Source: UBA6522 sp036231525 (GTDB lineage: Bacteria > Pseudomonadota > Gammaproteobacteria > Steroidobacterales > Rariloculaceae). From it: a stretch of DNA of 6,528 nucleotides. Position numbers and translations under genes: made by a program. The notes under the pieces were generated by a model. It searched no databases. It saw nothing but the letters and a program-made list of their open reading frames with translations, and was not told the DNA's origin. Numbering within the stretch: the first letter of the stretch is position 1; each line of letters begins with the position of its first letter. Below are positions 1 to 6,175 of the stretch, piece after piece. The DNA is taken from contig JAZAGZ010000079.1 in the NCBI GenBank assembly GCA_036231525.1, positions 1 to 6,528 on the forward strand, in the 5' to 3' direction.

Positions 1-3
1 GCC

Positions 4-80
4 GGAGTGGTAGTTCAGCTGGTTAGAATACCGGCCTGTCACGCCGGGGGTCGCGGGTTCGAATCCCGTCCACTCCGCCA
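4..80 (+). tRNA. tRNA-Asp (anticodon GUC)
   Basis: Complete 77-nt tRNA that carries aspartate to GAC and GAU codons. The acceptor arms GGAGTGG (4-10) and CCACTCC (70-76) pair perfectly, followed by discriminator G77 and an encoded CCA at 78-80. The anticodon stem CCGGC/GCCGG (31-35/43-47) closes a seven-base loop CTGTCAC with anticodon GTC at 38-40. The T arm contains the canonical GGTTCGAATCC. The whole is very close to E. coli tRNA-Asp as I remember it. Its promoter, or a preceding gene, lies left of the window. A hairpin terminator starts nine bases after the CCA. Confidence 0.98.
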
Positions 81-88
81 GATGTGGA

Positions 89-135
89 GGACAGGTTTAT
101 TTCTTTGACGGGAAGTAGATCTGTCCTTTTTCTTT
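89..135 (+). terminator. intrinsic terminator after tRNA-Asp
   Basis: Bases 89-104 pair with 111-126 as an uninterrupted 16-bp stem (12 Watson-Crick pairs and 4 G-U wobbles; the base is GGACAG/CTGTCC) with a six-base loop TTGACG... closing region at 105-110. A T-rich tract, TTTTTCTTT (127-135), follows immediately. This is the textbook form of a Rho-independent terminator. It should define the 3' end of the tRNA transcript and largely separate it from ppiD, whose start codon lies 22 bases after the T tract. The upper half of the stem is AT- and wobble-rich, so partial read-through is possible. Confidence 0.82.
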
Positions 136-141
136 CCACAA

Positions 142-147
142 TATAGT
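142..147 (+). promoter_or_regulatory. possible -10 element for ppiD
   Basis: TATAGT matches the sigma-70 -10 consensus TATAAT at five of six positions. It lies just after the terminator and ten bases before the ppiD start codon. No good -35 hexamer is found 16-18 bases upstream: TTGACG at 105-110 is too far away and sits in the terminator loop. If real, transcription would begin only a few bases before the ATG, leaving almost no 5' leader. The support is a single hexamer plus the logic that ppiD needs a promoter downstream of the terminator. Confidence 0.3.
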
Positions 148-157
148 GTAAGCAACT

Positions 158-2170
158 ATGCTGACAAAGATTCGTGAAGGTGGTGGCCGGTGGGTTGCGG
201 GGATCGTTCTCGCGCTGCTAGCTGTTGCGTTTATTTTTTGGGGGGTTGATCCCACAATGATGGGAACAACCTTTGCCGCCAAGGTGAATGGTGAAGATAT
301 ATCGCTAGGAGATTTCGAGCGAGCATTACAGGCACAACGAAGCCAATATCAAGAGCTCTATCGTTTGGAGATTACGGATGACCTGCAGAGAGAGCTGAGG
401 CTTTCTGTCATTGAGAATCTTGTGCGGACCCGGGCACTCTTACAGCGGGCGCAATCATCAGGTTACAGGGTATCCGACGAGCGCCTGATACAGGCCATTC
501 AATCGAGACCGGAGTTTCAGGTGAATGGTGAGTTTTCTTTAGACCTCTTGCGAGCTCGACTTCTCTCTCAAGGGCTGCCAGAGTCGTTTTTTTTGGATCA
601 GCAGCGTGAGCAAATAGCGCTTATCGAACTAGAAAATAGTATAGCAACTTCTGCGTTCTACACTCCTAGCGAACTTGCTCGTTACATTGAGCTTTATAAC
701 GAAGAACGTGAGCTCGCGTACGCACTGTTTGAGACTGATAACTTTCGTGACCAGGTTGCGTTGAACGAAGCTGATATCCTCGCCTACTACGAAGCTAACA
801 AAGCCCGATTCTATACTGAAGAAAGCGTCGATCTCGAATACATTGAAGTATTGCAAGCCGACCTTGCCGAGGGGATCGAAGTTACTGACGAAATTCTTGA
901 GAACTACTATGAAGATGAGAGGTATCGTTTCCAGACGGAGGATGAGCGTCGGGCGCGACATATCCTAATTAATTCGGCGGAGGAGAATTCTGAAGCTGAG
1001 GCCCGTGCCGCGGAGATCCTGGCACGATTGGAAGCTGGAGAGGCTTTCCAGGAGCTTGCTAGTGAGCTTTCAGAAGATGCTGGTACTCGCGGTCAAGGTG
1101 GTGACCTCGGTTGGTTAACTAGAGGGATCCTTGTGGGTCCTTTTGAGGATGCACTTTTCGCCATGGAGGTGGGTGATTTGCAGGGTCCTATCAAGACGGC
1201 ATTCGGTTATCACATAATTCTCCTTGAAGAAATTCGTGCGGGTGATGTACAGACGTTTGAGTCGGTGAGAGAGGAGTTGATCGGTGACTATCAAAGCAGC
1301 CGTACGGAGGCACTGTTTTTCGAGCGAGCCACCGAACTAGCGGATCAGGCTTTCGACGCTTTTAATGAGCTAGCAAGCGTTGCGGATGAAATTGGGTTGT
1401 CGCTCCAGTCATTCGAGGGTCTTACACGCACAGGTTCAGGGAGCCCGTTTGCAGCTAGCGCACTGGTCACACAAACAGCATTTAGCCCCGAGGTTTTGGG
1501 ACAAGGTGAGAATAGTGGACTCGTGGAGATTGCAGACGACCACGTTGTTGTACTTCGGGTTGCTGCTCACCATCTACCAGCAGAACAGCTACTAGATGCT
1601 GTGAGAACTGATATTGAAGAAGAACTAATCCAAGCCGCCGCAGAGACCTTGGCAGTTGCGGCTGCTGAGGAATTCTCGTCGCAGATGGAAAGATATCTGG
1701 TAGAAGATGTAATGAGCTTTCAGGTAGCTGGAAACGAGGGGACGGAAGACATAGTTGAAGGGGCAGTTATCGCAAACGCTGAAGGGGAAGCTCCCGTAGA
1801 TTCTGAGAGCTCGCCTGCTGCATTGGTTGCTGATCATAACGGTGTCTGGACGGCATCACAGTGGGTGGAACGGATCGATCCGAATGTACCAACGGAAATT
1901 CTGGCAGCGGCATTTCGTGCGCAACAAGTTCAAGATGAAACTGCCCGTGAGCAAATTGCACTGGCAAGCGGCGATCAGGCTGTGGCTGTGATTTCGGGTA
2001 TACGGCCCGGAAATGTGGACAGCATGACGCTGGAAGAGCAGCGTCAACGGATAAACCAGTTGGCAGAACAGTTGGCTATGTACGAATTGACAAGTTACGC
2101 TGGACAGGTCCGCAGTCAAGCGACCGTGCGTATACCTGAAGTGGTGCTAGACCCACTATCAATCTACTAG
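158..2170 (+). CDS. ppiD: PpiD-type peptidyl-prolyl isomerase / periplasmic folding chaperone
   Basis: PpiD is anchored in the inner membrane and faces the periplasm, where it helps newly translocated proteins, including outer-membrane proteins, leave the Sec translocon and fold. This 670-residue protein has the family layout. It starts with a short positively charged N-terminus and a single membrane segment at about residues 12-30. A SurA_N-like helical chaperone region spans about 36-260, a parvulin domain about 265-358, and a long helical C-terminal region follows that is rich in Ala and Glu. Unlike E. coli PpiD (623 aa), the parvulin domain keeps typical active-site positions: H268 (RARHIL), D307, L325, F329, F334 and H352 (FGYHII). 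The start at 158 is supported by the immediate N-in membrane anchor (MLTKIREGGGRWVAG). No clear Shine-Dalgarno precedes it. It converges on fabI. Confidence 0.95.
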   Translation: MLTKIREGGGRWVAGIVLALLAVAFIFWGVDPTMMGTTFAAKVNGEDISLGDFERALQAQRSQYQELYRLEITDDLQRELRLSVIENLVRTRALLQRAQSSGYRVSDERLIQAIQSRPEFQVNGEFSLDLLRARLLSQGLPESFFLDQQREQIALIELENSIATSAFYTPSELARYIELYNEERELAYALFETDNFRDQVALNEADILAYYEANKARFYTEESVDLEYIEVLQADLAEGIEVTDEILENYYEDERYRFQTEDERRARHILINSAEENSEAEARAAEILARLEAGEAFQELASELSEDAGTRGQGGDLGWLTRGILVGPFEDALFAMEVGDLQGPIKTAFGYHIILLEEIRAGDVQTFESVREELIGDYQSSRTEALFFERATELADQAFDAFNELASVADEIGLSLQSFEGLTRTGSGSPFAASALVTQTAFSPEVLGQGENSGLVEIADDHVVVLRVAAHHLPAEQLLDAVRTDIEEELIQAAAETLAVAAAEEFSSQMERYLVEDVMSFQVAGNEGTEDIVEGAVIANAEGEAPVDSESSPAALVADHNGVWTASQWVERIDPNVPTEILAAAFRAQQVQDETAREQIALASGDQAVAVISGIRPGNVDSMTLEEQRQRINQLAEQLAMYELTSYAGQVRSQATVRIPEVVLDPLSIY

Positions 2171-2266
2171 TTTGGTATGGCCAGTTTTCTTATTTAGAAA
2201 TAAAACCGACCTCTATTTTGAATCACTGTTCGTATAGCAAATAGAAAAACCGTCTCTACGCGTTAG
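2171..2266. other. convergent ppiD-fabI intergenic gap with weak AT-rich hairpin
   Basis: These 96 AT-rich bases lie between the stop codons of ppiD (+) and fabI (-). An imperfect inverted repeat at 2184-2206 (TTATTT at 2190-2195 against AAATAA at 2198-2203) could form a small hairpin readable on both strands, but it has little GC and no T tract directly after it. On the - strand a run reading TTTTTCTATTT (about 2249-2239) follows the fabI stop without a convincing GC-rich stem. Termination of both genes probably occurs here, but the sequence does not show a clear terminator. Confidence 0.35.
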
Positions 2267-3055
2267 TCACGTCGAATCGAGATGCATGCCAACGGTATTG
2301 TAGCCAGAGTCAACGTATAGGACTTCACCGGTCACGCCAGCCGCGAGATCGGACACCAAAAAACTTGCTGCGTTGCCGACGTCTTCAATGGTTACGTTTC
2401 GTTTTAGTGGTGATGCTTCACCCACGTGTGTAAGCATTTGCCGCATTCCCTTGATACCTGATGCAGCTAACGTTCGAATCGGGCCAGCTGAGATAGCATT
2501 AACTCGGATTCCGTCTACACCAAGATCGAAAGCCATAAATCTAACGTTGGCCTCCAGACTAGCTTTTGCAAGGCCCATAACGTTGTAACTTGGCATGGAT
2601 CGCACGGCACCTAGATAGCTCAGAGTGAGCAGCGCGCCATTACGTCCTTTCATCATCGTGCGACTTGCTTTTGCCAGGGCAGCAAAGCTGTAGCTGGAGA
2701 TGTCATGGGCAATTTGAAAACCCTCACGAGTTATCGTCTCAAGGTAACGGCCTTCGAGCTGTTCTGACGGGGCATAGGCGACGGAGTGAACAAGAATATC
2801 GAAGCCATCCCAGTGTGCCGAAAGATTTCCGAAGAAACTCTCGATTTGTTCATCCTCTGTGACGTCCAGAGGCAAGGTAATTGTGCTATCGAGTTCCGCG
2901 GCCATTTTCTCCACGCGGTTTTGAAGCTTTTCGTTTTGGTAGTTAAACGCAAGTTCTGCGCCGCGCGCCCTGAGCGCTTGGGCAATACCCCACGCGATTG
3001 AACGGTTACTTGCAAGCCCTATGATGACTGCTCGTTTGCCGGCAAGAAAACTCAT
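2267..3055 (-). CDS. fabI: enoyl-[acyl-carrier-protein] reductase (NADH), FabI type
   Basis: FabI is cytoplasmic and catalyses the last step of each fatty-acid elongation cycle, reducing trans-2-enoyl-ACP to acyl-ACP with NAD(P)H. It is the target of triclosan-type inhibitors. The 262 residues match the E. coli family length. The N-terminal GLASNRSIAWGIA (13-25) is the modified Rossmann dinucleotide-binding loop of FabI. The catalytic set is Y147 (SYLGA), Y157 and K164 (YNVMGLAK), followed by the signature SAGPIRTLAASGIKG (189-203). Residue 93 is Ala where E. coli has Gly (VHSVAYAP). The start is supported by GAGG at 3066-3063, seven bases before ATG, and by alignment to MGFLSGKR-type N-termini. 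It lies 50 bases downstream of mltD on the same strand, so the two may share a transcript. Confidence 0.98.
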   Translation of the reverse strand: MSFLAGKRAVIIGLASNRSIAWGIAQALRARGAELAFNYQNEKLQNRVEKMAAELDSTITLPLDVTEDEQIESFFGNLSAHWDGFDILVHSVAYAPSEQLEGRYLETITREGFQIAHDISSYSFAALAKASRTMMKGRNGALLTLSYLGAVRSMPSYNVMGLAKASLEANVRFMAFDLGVDGIRVNAISAGPIRTLAASGIKGMRQMLTHVGEASPLKRNVTIEDVGNAASFLVSDLAAGVTGEVLYVDSGYNTVGMHLDST

Positions 3056-3087
3056 GTTATGTCCTCAGTCGTTGTTTGTGTTGCCAT
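3052..3087 (-). CDS. possible 11-codon leader peptide upstream of fabI (MATQTTTEDIT)
   Basis: In the short mltD-fabI gap, ATG at 3087 opens an 11-codon frame rich in Thr (five of eleven residues). Its TGA (3054-3052) overlaps the fabI ATG (3055-3053) in an ATGA arrangement typical of translational coupling. AGGAG at 3103-3099 lies two bases after the mltD TAA and eleven bases before this ATG, a rather long but usable spacing. The fabI Shine-Dalgarno (GAGG, 3066-3063) lies inside the frame, so ribosomes translating the mini-cistron would deliver to, or interfere with, fabI initiation. No homologue is recognised, and a frame this short could be chance. Confidence 0.3.
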   Translation of the reverse strand: MATQTTTEDIT

Positions 3088-3105
3088 GTTTTATAGCGCT
3101 CCTAA

Positions 3106-4797
3106 TTACGTAGTTTGCTCAGTCACATCAACGTACATAACCAGCCGTTGGCCAGGCTGAAGATACCTGTTAGCCGATAAATTATTCCACTCAAGTAATT
3201 CTAAAACCGTCACTCGAAAACGTGTGGAGATGCGCGACAATGAATCGCCTTTACGTACGGTGTACGTTAGGCGGCGGATTCTTTCGTGCTGAGTAGGCAC
3301 AAGCGTCGCAGTCGACTGTGTCCAGATAACCAACTCGCGACCAATGCTTAAGGTATCGCCGGGAGCCATGGCATTCCAGCGAGCGAGTTCCATAGTAGTA
3401 ACACCATACTGACGGGATACGCTCCAGAGTGAATCTCCCGATTGAACTGTATAAGAGTGACGTTGCCCATCGCGGGTCTGATTCAGAGTTCGAGCTCTCC
3501 TTGCATCCAGAGTTTGGGGGTAGTTTTCTAGATTTTTCACTGCATGAGGAATCATCAGGCTTTGCCCGACACGAATCATATCGTTGCCAAGGTTATTGAC
3601 TTTCTTAAGCACCGCGGGTGTTGTTTGATAGGCAAGGGCTAGATGGCCTAACGTCTCGCTGGCTTCAACCTGGTGTCGGGACCAACGAACTCGATCTTGT
3701 GCGCCCAGATCACTCATGGCCGAGGCGAAATTTGCAGCTCGCTCTTCAGGTACGAGAAGACGGTGGGGTCCGTCGGGGTCAGTGGCCCAGCGGTTGACAC
3801 CAGGATTGAGCCGATAAAGTTCATCTGTACTTATGCCTATAAGCTCAGCTGCCAGCGCCATATCGATTTGTCCATCAATGCCCACGACCTCAAAGTGGGG
3901 TTCGTTTTCGATCACTGGCAGAGATAAGCCATAGTCCCGGGGTGCTATAACCACCCGTTGGAGTGCGAGAAGCCGGGGTACATAAGTTCTCGTCTCTACC
4001 GGTAAATAGCGTCTGATGTGCCAAAAGTCCGTCGGCTCGCCTGCTGCCTCTGCCTGACGAATGGCTCGAGCGACGTTACCTTCGCCGGAGTTATAACCAG
4101 CAACGGTCAGTAGCCAGTCACCATCAAATAAGTCGTTCAGGTACTGAAGATAGTCAAGGGCGGCGCGGGTGGATTCCAGAACATCTCGTCGGCCGTCATA
4201 CCACCAGTTTTGTTTGAGTCCTAGGTGTCTGCCTGTTCCTGGGATGATCTGCCAGAGCCCAGCAGCGCGACCGTGGGAGTAAGCGAAAGGATCAAAAGCG
4301 CTTTCCACCACTGGGAGGAGTCCCAGGTCCAGGGGCATCTCCCTGTGTTCCAATGCTTCAACGATATGGTAAAGATAGCTTTCTGAGCGTGACAACACCC
4401 GTTCAAGGTAGTCCGGGTGGGTAGTAAACCAGTTGAGTTCCGCGTCTATCGAGGGATCTTGGTCTTGGGGCAGTCGCGAACCGCTACGAATCCGGCCGAG
4501 TAGTTCCTGTTCAGTATGAGTGATCGTTGGACTGGGTTCGATTTCTTGGGTGTCCGTCTCGGGTTCCTGAGGTACTTCAATAGTTAAAGGTTTTGTGGGC
4601 ACCACATTTGCCTGCGAGGTCTCGGGGGGCGCTATCCCGGGGTTCTCAAGGTTCTGAGTGACCGGAGTTATTGTTTGGCATCCGGGTAGCGCAGCAATAA
4701 AGGTGAGCATCCAGGCCAATCCTGGCTGAGATGTGCTTGTTAAAATATCGCCGCGGGGGTCGCGCCGGCCATTGTTTTTCATATAACCCGTCTTCAT
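3106..4797 (-). CDS. mltD: membrane-bound lytic murein transglycosylase D with three LysM repeats
   Basis: MltD is a periplasmic lipoprotein that cuts the MurNAc-GlcNAc bond of peptidoglycan, forming 1,6-anhydro ends during wall turnover. The 563 residues show a lipoprotein-type signal with hydrophobic LAWMLTFIAA and candidate lipobox LPGC (C40), then a Pro/Thr/Glu-rich linker (about 45-95). The SLT (family 1) domain spans about 130-250, with catalytic E165 in PVVESAFDP, AGLWQIIPGTGR (179-190) and YNSGEG (235-240). Three LysM peptidoglycan-binding repeats follow at about 374-417 (divergent), 448-492 and 511-555. Pro at the -2 lipobox position is unusual. The start is uncertain: ATG at 4797 or at 4782 (residue 6) both leave an intact signal, and neither has a strong Shine-Dalgarno. 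It is divergent from the methyltransferase gene and lies upstream of fabI. Confidence 0.95.
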   Translation of the reverse strand: MKTGYMKNNGRRDPRGDILTSTSQPGLAWMLTFIAALPGCQTITPVTQNLENPGIAPPETSQANVVPTKPLTIEVPQEPETDTQEIEPSPTITHTEQELLGRIRSGSRLPQDQDPSIDAELNWFTTHPDYLERVLSRSESYLYHIVEALEHREMPLDLGLLPVVESAFDPFAYSHGRAAGLWQIIPGTGRHLGLKQNWWYDGRRDVLESTRAALDYLQYLNDLFDGDWLLTVAGYNSGEGNVARAIRQAEAAGEPTDFWHIRRYLPVETRTYVPRLLALQRVVIAPRDYGLSLPVIENEPHFEVVGIDGQIDMALAAELIGISTDELYRLNPGVNRWATDPDGPHRLLVPEERAANFASAMSDLGAQDRVRWSRHQVEASETLGHLALAYQTTPAVLKKVNNLGNDMIRVGQSLMIPHAVKNLENYPQTLDARRARTLNQTRDGQRHSYTVQSGDSLWSVSRQYGVTTMELARWNAMAPGDTLSIGRELVIWTQSTATLVPTQHERIRRLTYTVRKGDSLSRISTRFRVTVLELLEWNNLSANRYLQPGQRLVMYVDVTEQTT

Positions 4798-4909
4798 GTG
4801 CTTACTGCAGCCTAGCTATGCTACTGATTGGCTACCCACGTGCAAGCTTGGGGGCGGTGTTCTAGTAATTGACTCTCTGTTGACCCTGTCTCAGAGTTCG
4901 ACCGTGGAA
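4798..4909. promoter_or_regulatory. divergent mltD / methyltransferase intergenic region with candidate promoter
   Basis: These 112 bases separate two divergent genes and should hold both promoters. For mltD (- strand) a weak sigma-70 pair is visible: TTGCAC (4845-4840), a 16-base spacer and TAGCAT (4823-4818), about 20 bases before the ATG. For the + gene, TTGACT (4869-4874) and TTGACC (4880-4885) form an 11-base direct repeat that resembles two -35 hexamers or an operator, but no matching -10 follows at 16-18 bases. A short inverted repeat CTCTG/CAGAG (4875-4879/4892-4896) and the palindrome CAAGCTTG (4843-4850) are also present. All assignments are tentative. Confidence 0.3.
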
Positions 4910-5644
4910 ATGAAACCGCAAATGCTGGATGGTTGGCTGAGTACCCCTTTAGGGCGACGTTGCCTTGTTGAGGAGCAGCGTTTGGCCAAGGATGCTCTTG
5001 AGCGCGTGTTCGGGGAGCAATTTCTCCAGATTGGTCTCTGGGGTCATCAGAACGCATTTTTGCGGTATGCGAGGACTCAGCGCGCTACATTTGTTGATTG
5101 GCGACCTGATGTGGGTGCCCAGCTACTTTGTGATCCCCACGCGCTGGCTATTGCAACAGACTCCGTAGACGTGGTGTTGTTGCCCCATACACTTGAATTA
5201 GCGCCTTCGCCCCACGCGTTGCTTAGAGAGGTTGATCGGGTGGTTCGGGCGGATGGACAGGTTCTTATTCTGGGCTTCAAGTTAAGTGGACTCTGGGGGT
5301 TGAGGCACTTACTGGCTGCCAACGGTTACCCGCCTGGCCATAAGCGCCTTATTTTCGAGACTCGTTTGCGGGATTGGTTGCAGCTTTTAAGCTTTGAGAT
5401 TAATAATCGAAGACGCTATTGCCACACATTGCCACTAGAAAAGGTTCAACGGTTTGCCTCGTTCCCGAAAGAAGAGTGGGCGAGACGATGGTTGCCACTA
5501 CTTAGTGGCGGGGTATTTATAAGTGCTCAAAAACGTGTACATCCTATGACTTCGGTGAGGCGCCGATGGCGCTCCTCACGTCTGAAAGTCGTCGGTGGTT
5601 TGGCAGAGCCGACCACACGTTCTTCCAACCACTGTCAGCACTGA
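4910..5644 (+). CDS. YafS-like class I SAM-dependent methyltransferase family protein
   Basis: This belongs to the methyltransferase-like family found beside rnhA (E. coli yafS; an equivalent occurs in Pseudomonas). Its substrate and role are not known to me. With the start at 4910 it has 244 residues and begins MKPQMLDGWLSTPLG, close to the family N-terminus. The Methyltransf_11-like core is seen at about 74-123: DPHALAIATDSVDVVLLPHTLE, then REVDRVVRADGQVLILGF. The usual glycine-rich SAM loop is degenerate (QIGLWG, 40-45). A basic C-terminal tail (RRRWRSSRLK) may contact nucleic acid or membrane; this is inference. An open frame extends upstream to 4796, but that part has no family-like sequence and would overlap the mltD start. 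ATG at 4922 and GTG at 4904 are alternative starts. The stop overlaps the rnhA ATG by one base. Confidence 0.85.
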   Translation: MKPQMLDGWLSTPLGRRCLVEEQRLAKDALERVFGEQFLQIGLWGHQNAFLRYARTQRATFVDWRPDVGAQLLCDPHALAIATDSVDVVLLPHTLELAPSPHALLREVDRVVRADGQVLILGFKLSGLWGLRHLLAANGYPPGHKRLIFETRLRDWLQLLSFEINNRRRYCHTLPLEKVQRFASFPKEEWARRWLPLLSGGVFISAQKRVHPMTSVRRRWRSSRLKVVGGLAEPTTRSSNHCQH

Positions 5645-6087
5645 TGAAGAAGATCAAAATATTTACCGACGGAGCGTGCCGCCGCAATCCTGGCCCCGGT
5701 GGCTGGGGGGTCATACTCCAATATCAAGACCATGTCAGAGAGCTCTGCGGCGGAGAGTTAGAGACAACCAATAATCGTATGGAACTTACGGCGGCTATCA
5801 AAGCTTTAGAGGCGTTGAAGGAGACCTGTTTTGTGGAGATCTACACTGATTCAGTCTACGTTAGGGATGGAATAACCAAGTGGCTTGCTCAGTGGCGGGA
5901 GCGGGGTTGGCGAACTGCCGCAAAGAAACCTGTAAAGAATCAGGATTTGTGGGCACAGCTAGCAGAGTTAGTCGAGAAACAGGAGGTCAGCTGGCACTGG
6001 GTTAAGGGGCATGCAGGTGATCCGGGCAACGAGCGCGCGGATGCGCTGGCGAACCAGGGGTTGGATCAGACGCTTGCCGAGCACTAG
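5644..6087 (+). CDS. rnhA: ribonuclease HI
   Basis: RNase HI is cytoplasmic and hydrolyses the RNA strand of RNA:DNA hybrids with Mg2+, clearing R-loops and primer RNA. The 147 residues (E. coli 155) carry all catalytic residues: D9 (FTDGAC), E47 (NNRMEL), D69 (YTDS) and D133 (ERADALA), plus H123 in VKGHAG. The basic handle, rich in Trp, Arg and Lys, is at about 84-99 (WRERGWRTAAKKPVKN). The start at 5644 aligns with the family N-terminus (MKKIKIFTDG). A longer open frame from 5566 only adds methyltransferase sequence read out of frame. The ATG shares its A with the upstream TGA (TGATG), and no Shine-Dalgarno is visible, so translation probably depends on re-initiation after the methyltransferase gene. 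Confidence 0.98.
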   Translation: MKKIKIFTDGACRRNPGPGGWGVILQYQDHVRELCGGELETTNNRMELTAAIKALEALKETCFVEIYTDSVYVRDGITKWLAQWRERGWRTAAKKPVKNQDLWAQLAELVEKQEVSWHWVKGHAGDPGNERADALANQGLDQTLAEH

Positions 6088-6175
6088 CTTTGTGCAGGAA
6101 AGGTTTGTTTTCGTGATGACCTAAGGCAAGATACCGGACAGTTTATTCAGACTCTGGTTTAAATTTACTATCCTG
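6088..6175 (+). promoter_or_regulatory. rnhA-dnaQ intergenic region with weak dnaQ promoter candidates
   Basis: Between rnhA and dnaQ lie 88 bases without a clear terminator. Candidate sigma-70 elements are CGGACA (6135-6140), a 17-base spacer and TTTAAA (6158-6163). An alternative -10, TACTAT (6166-6171), ends just four bases before the dnaQ ATG. Either would give a very short 5' leader. No Shine-Dalgarno-like purine stretch precedes the ATG. Read-through from rnhA is equally possible. Confidence 0.3.

Noticed and set aside
629..961. 110-codon open frame on the - strand inside ppiD.
   Set aside because: It is fully antisense to a well-supported gene, with no recognisable domain or ribosome-binding site; it is best explained as a shadow frame.
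2184..2206. Inverted repeat in the ppiD-fabI gap as a bidirectional terminator.
   Set aside because: The stem is short, almost all A-T, with a tiny loop and no T tract directly after it on either strand; it is kept only as a note in the intergenic entry.
2774..2785. Ala at FabI residue 93 where E. coli has Gly (VHSVAYAP), near a known triclosan-resistance position.
   Set aside because: Ala at this place occurs naturally in other FabI proteins, such as S. aureus, that remain inhibitor-sensitive as far as I know, so it does not indicate resistance.
4796..4909. Upstream 38-codon extension of the methyltransferase reading frame from ATG 4796.
   Set aside because: It overlaps the mltD start codon on the opposite strand, has no family-like sequence, and the recognisable N-terminus begins near 4910.
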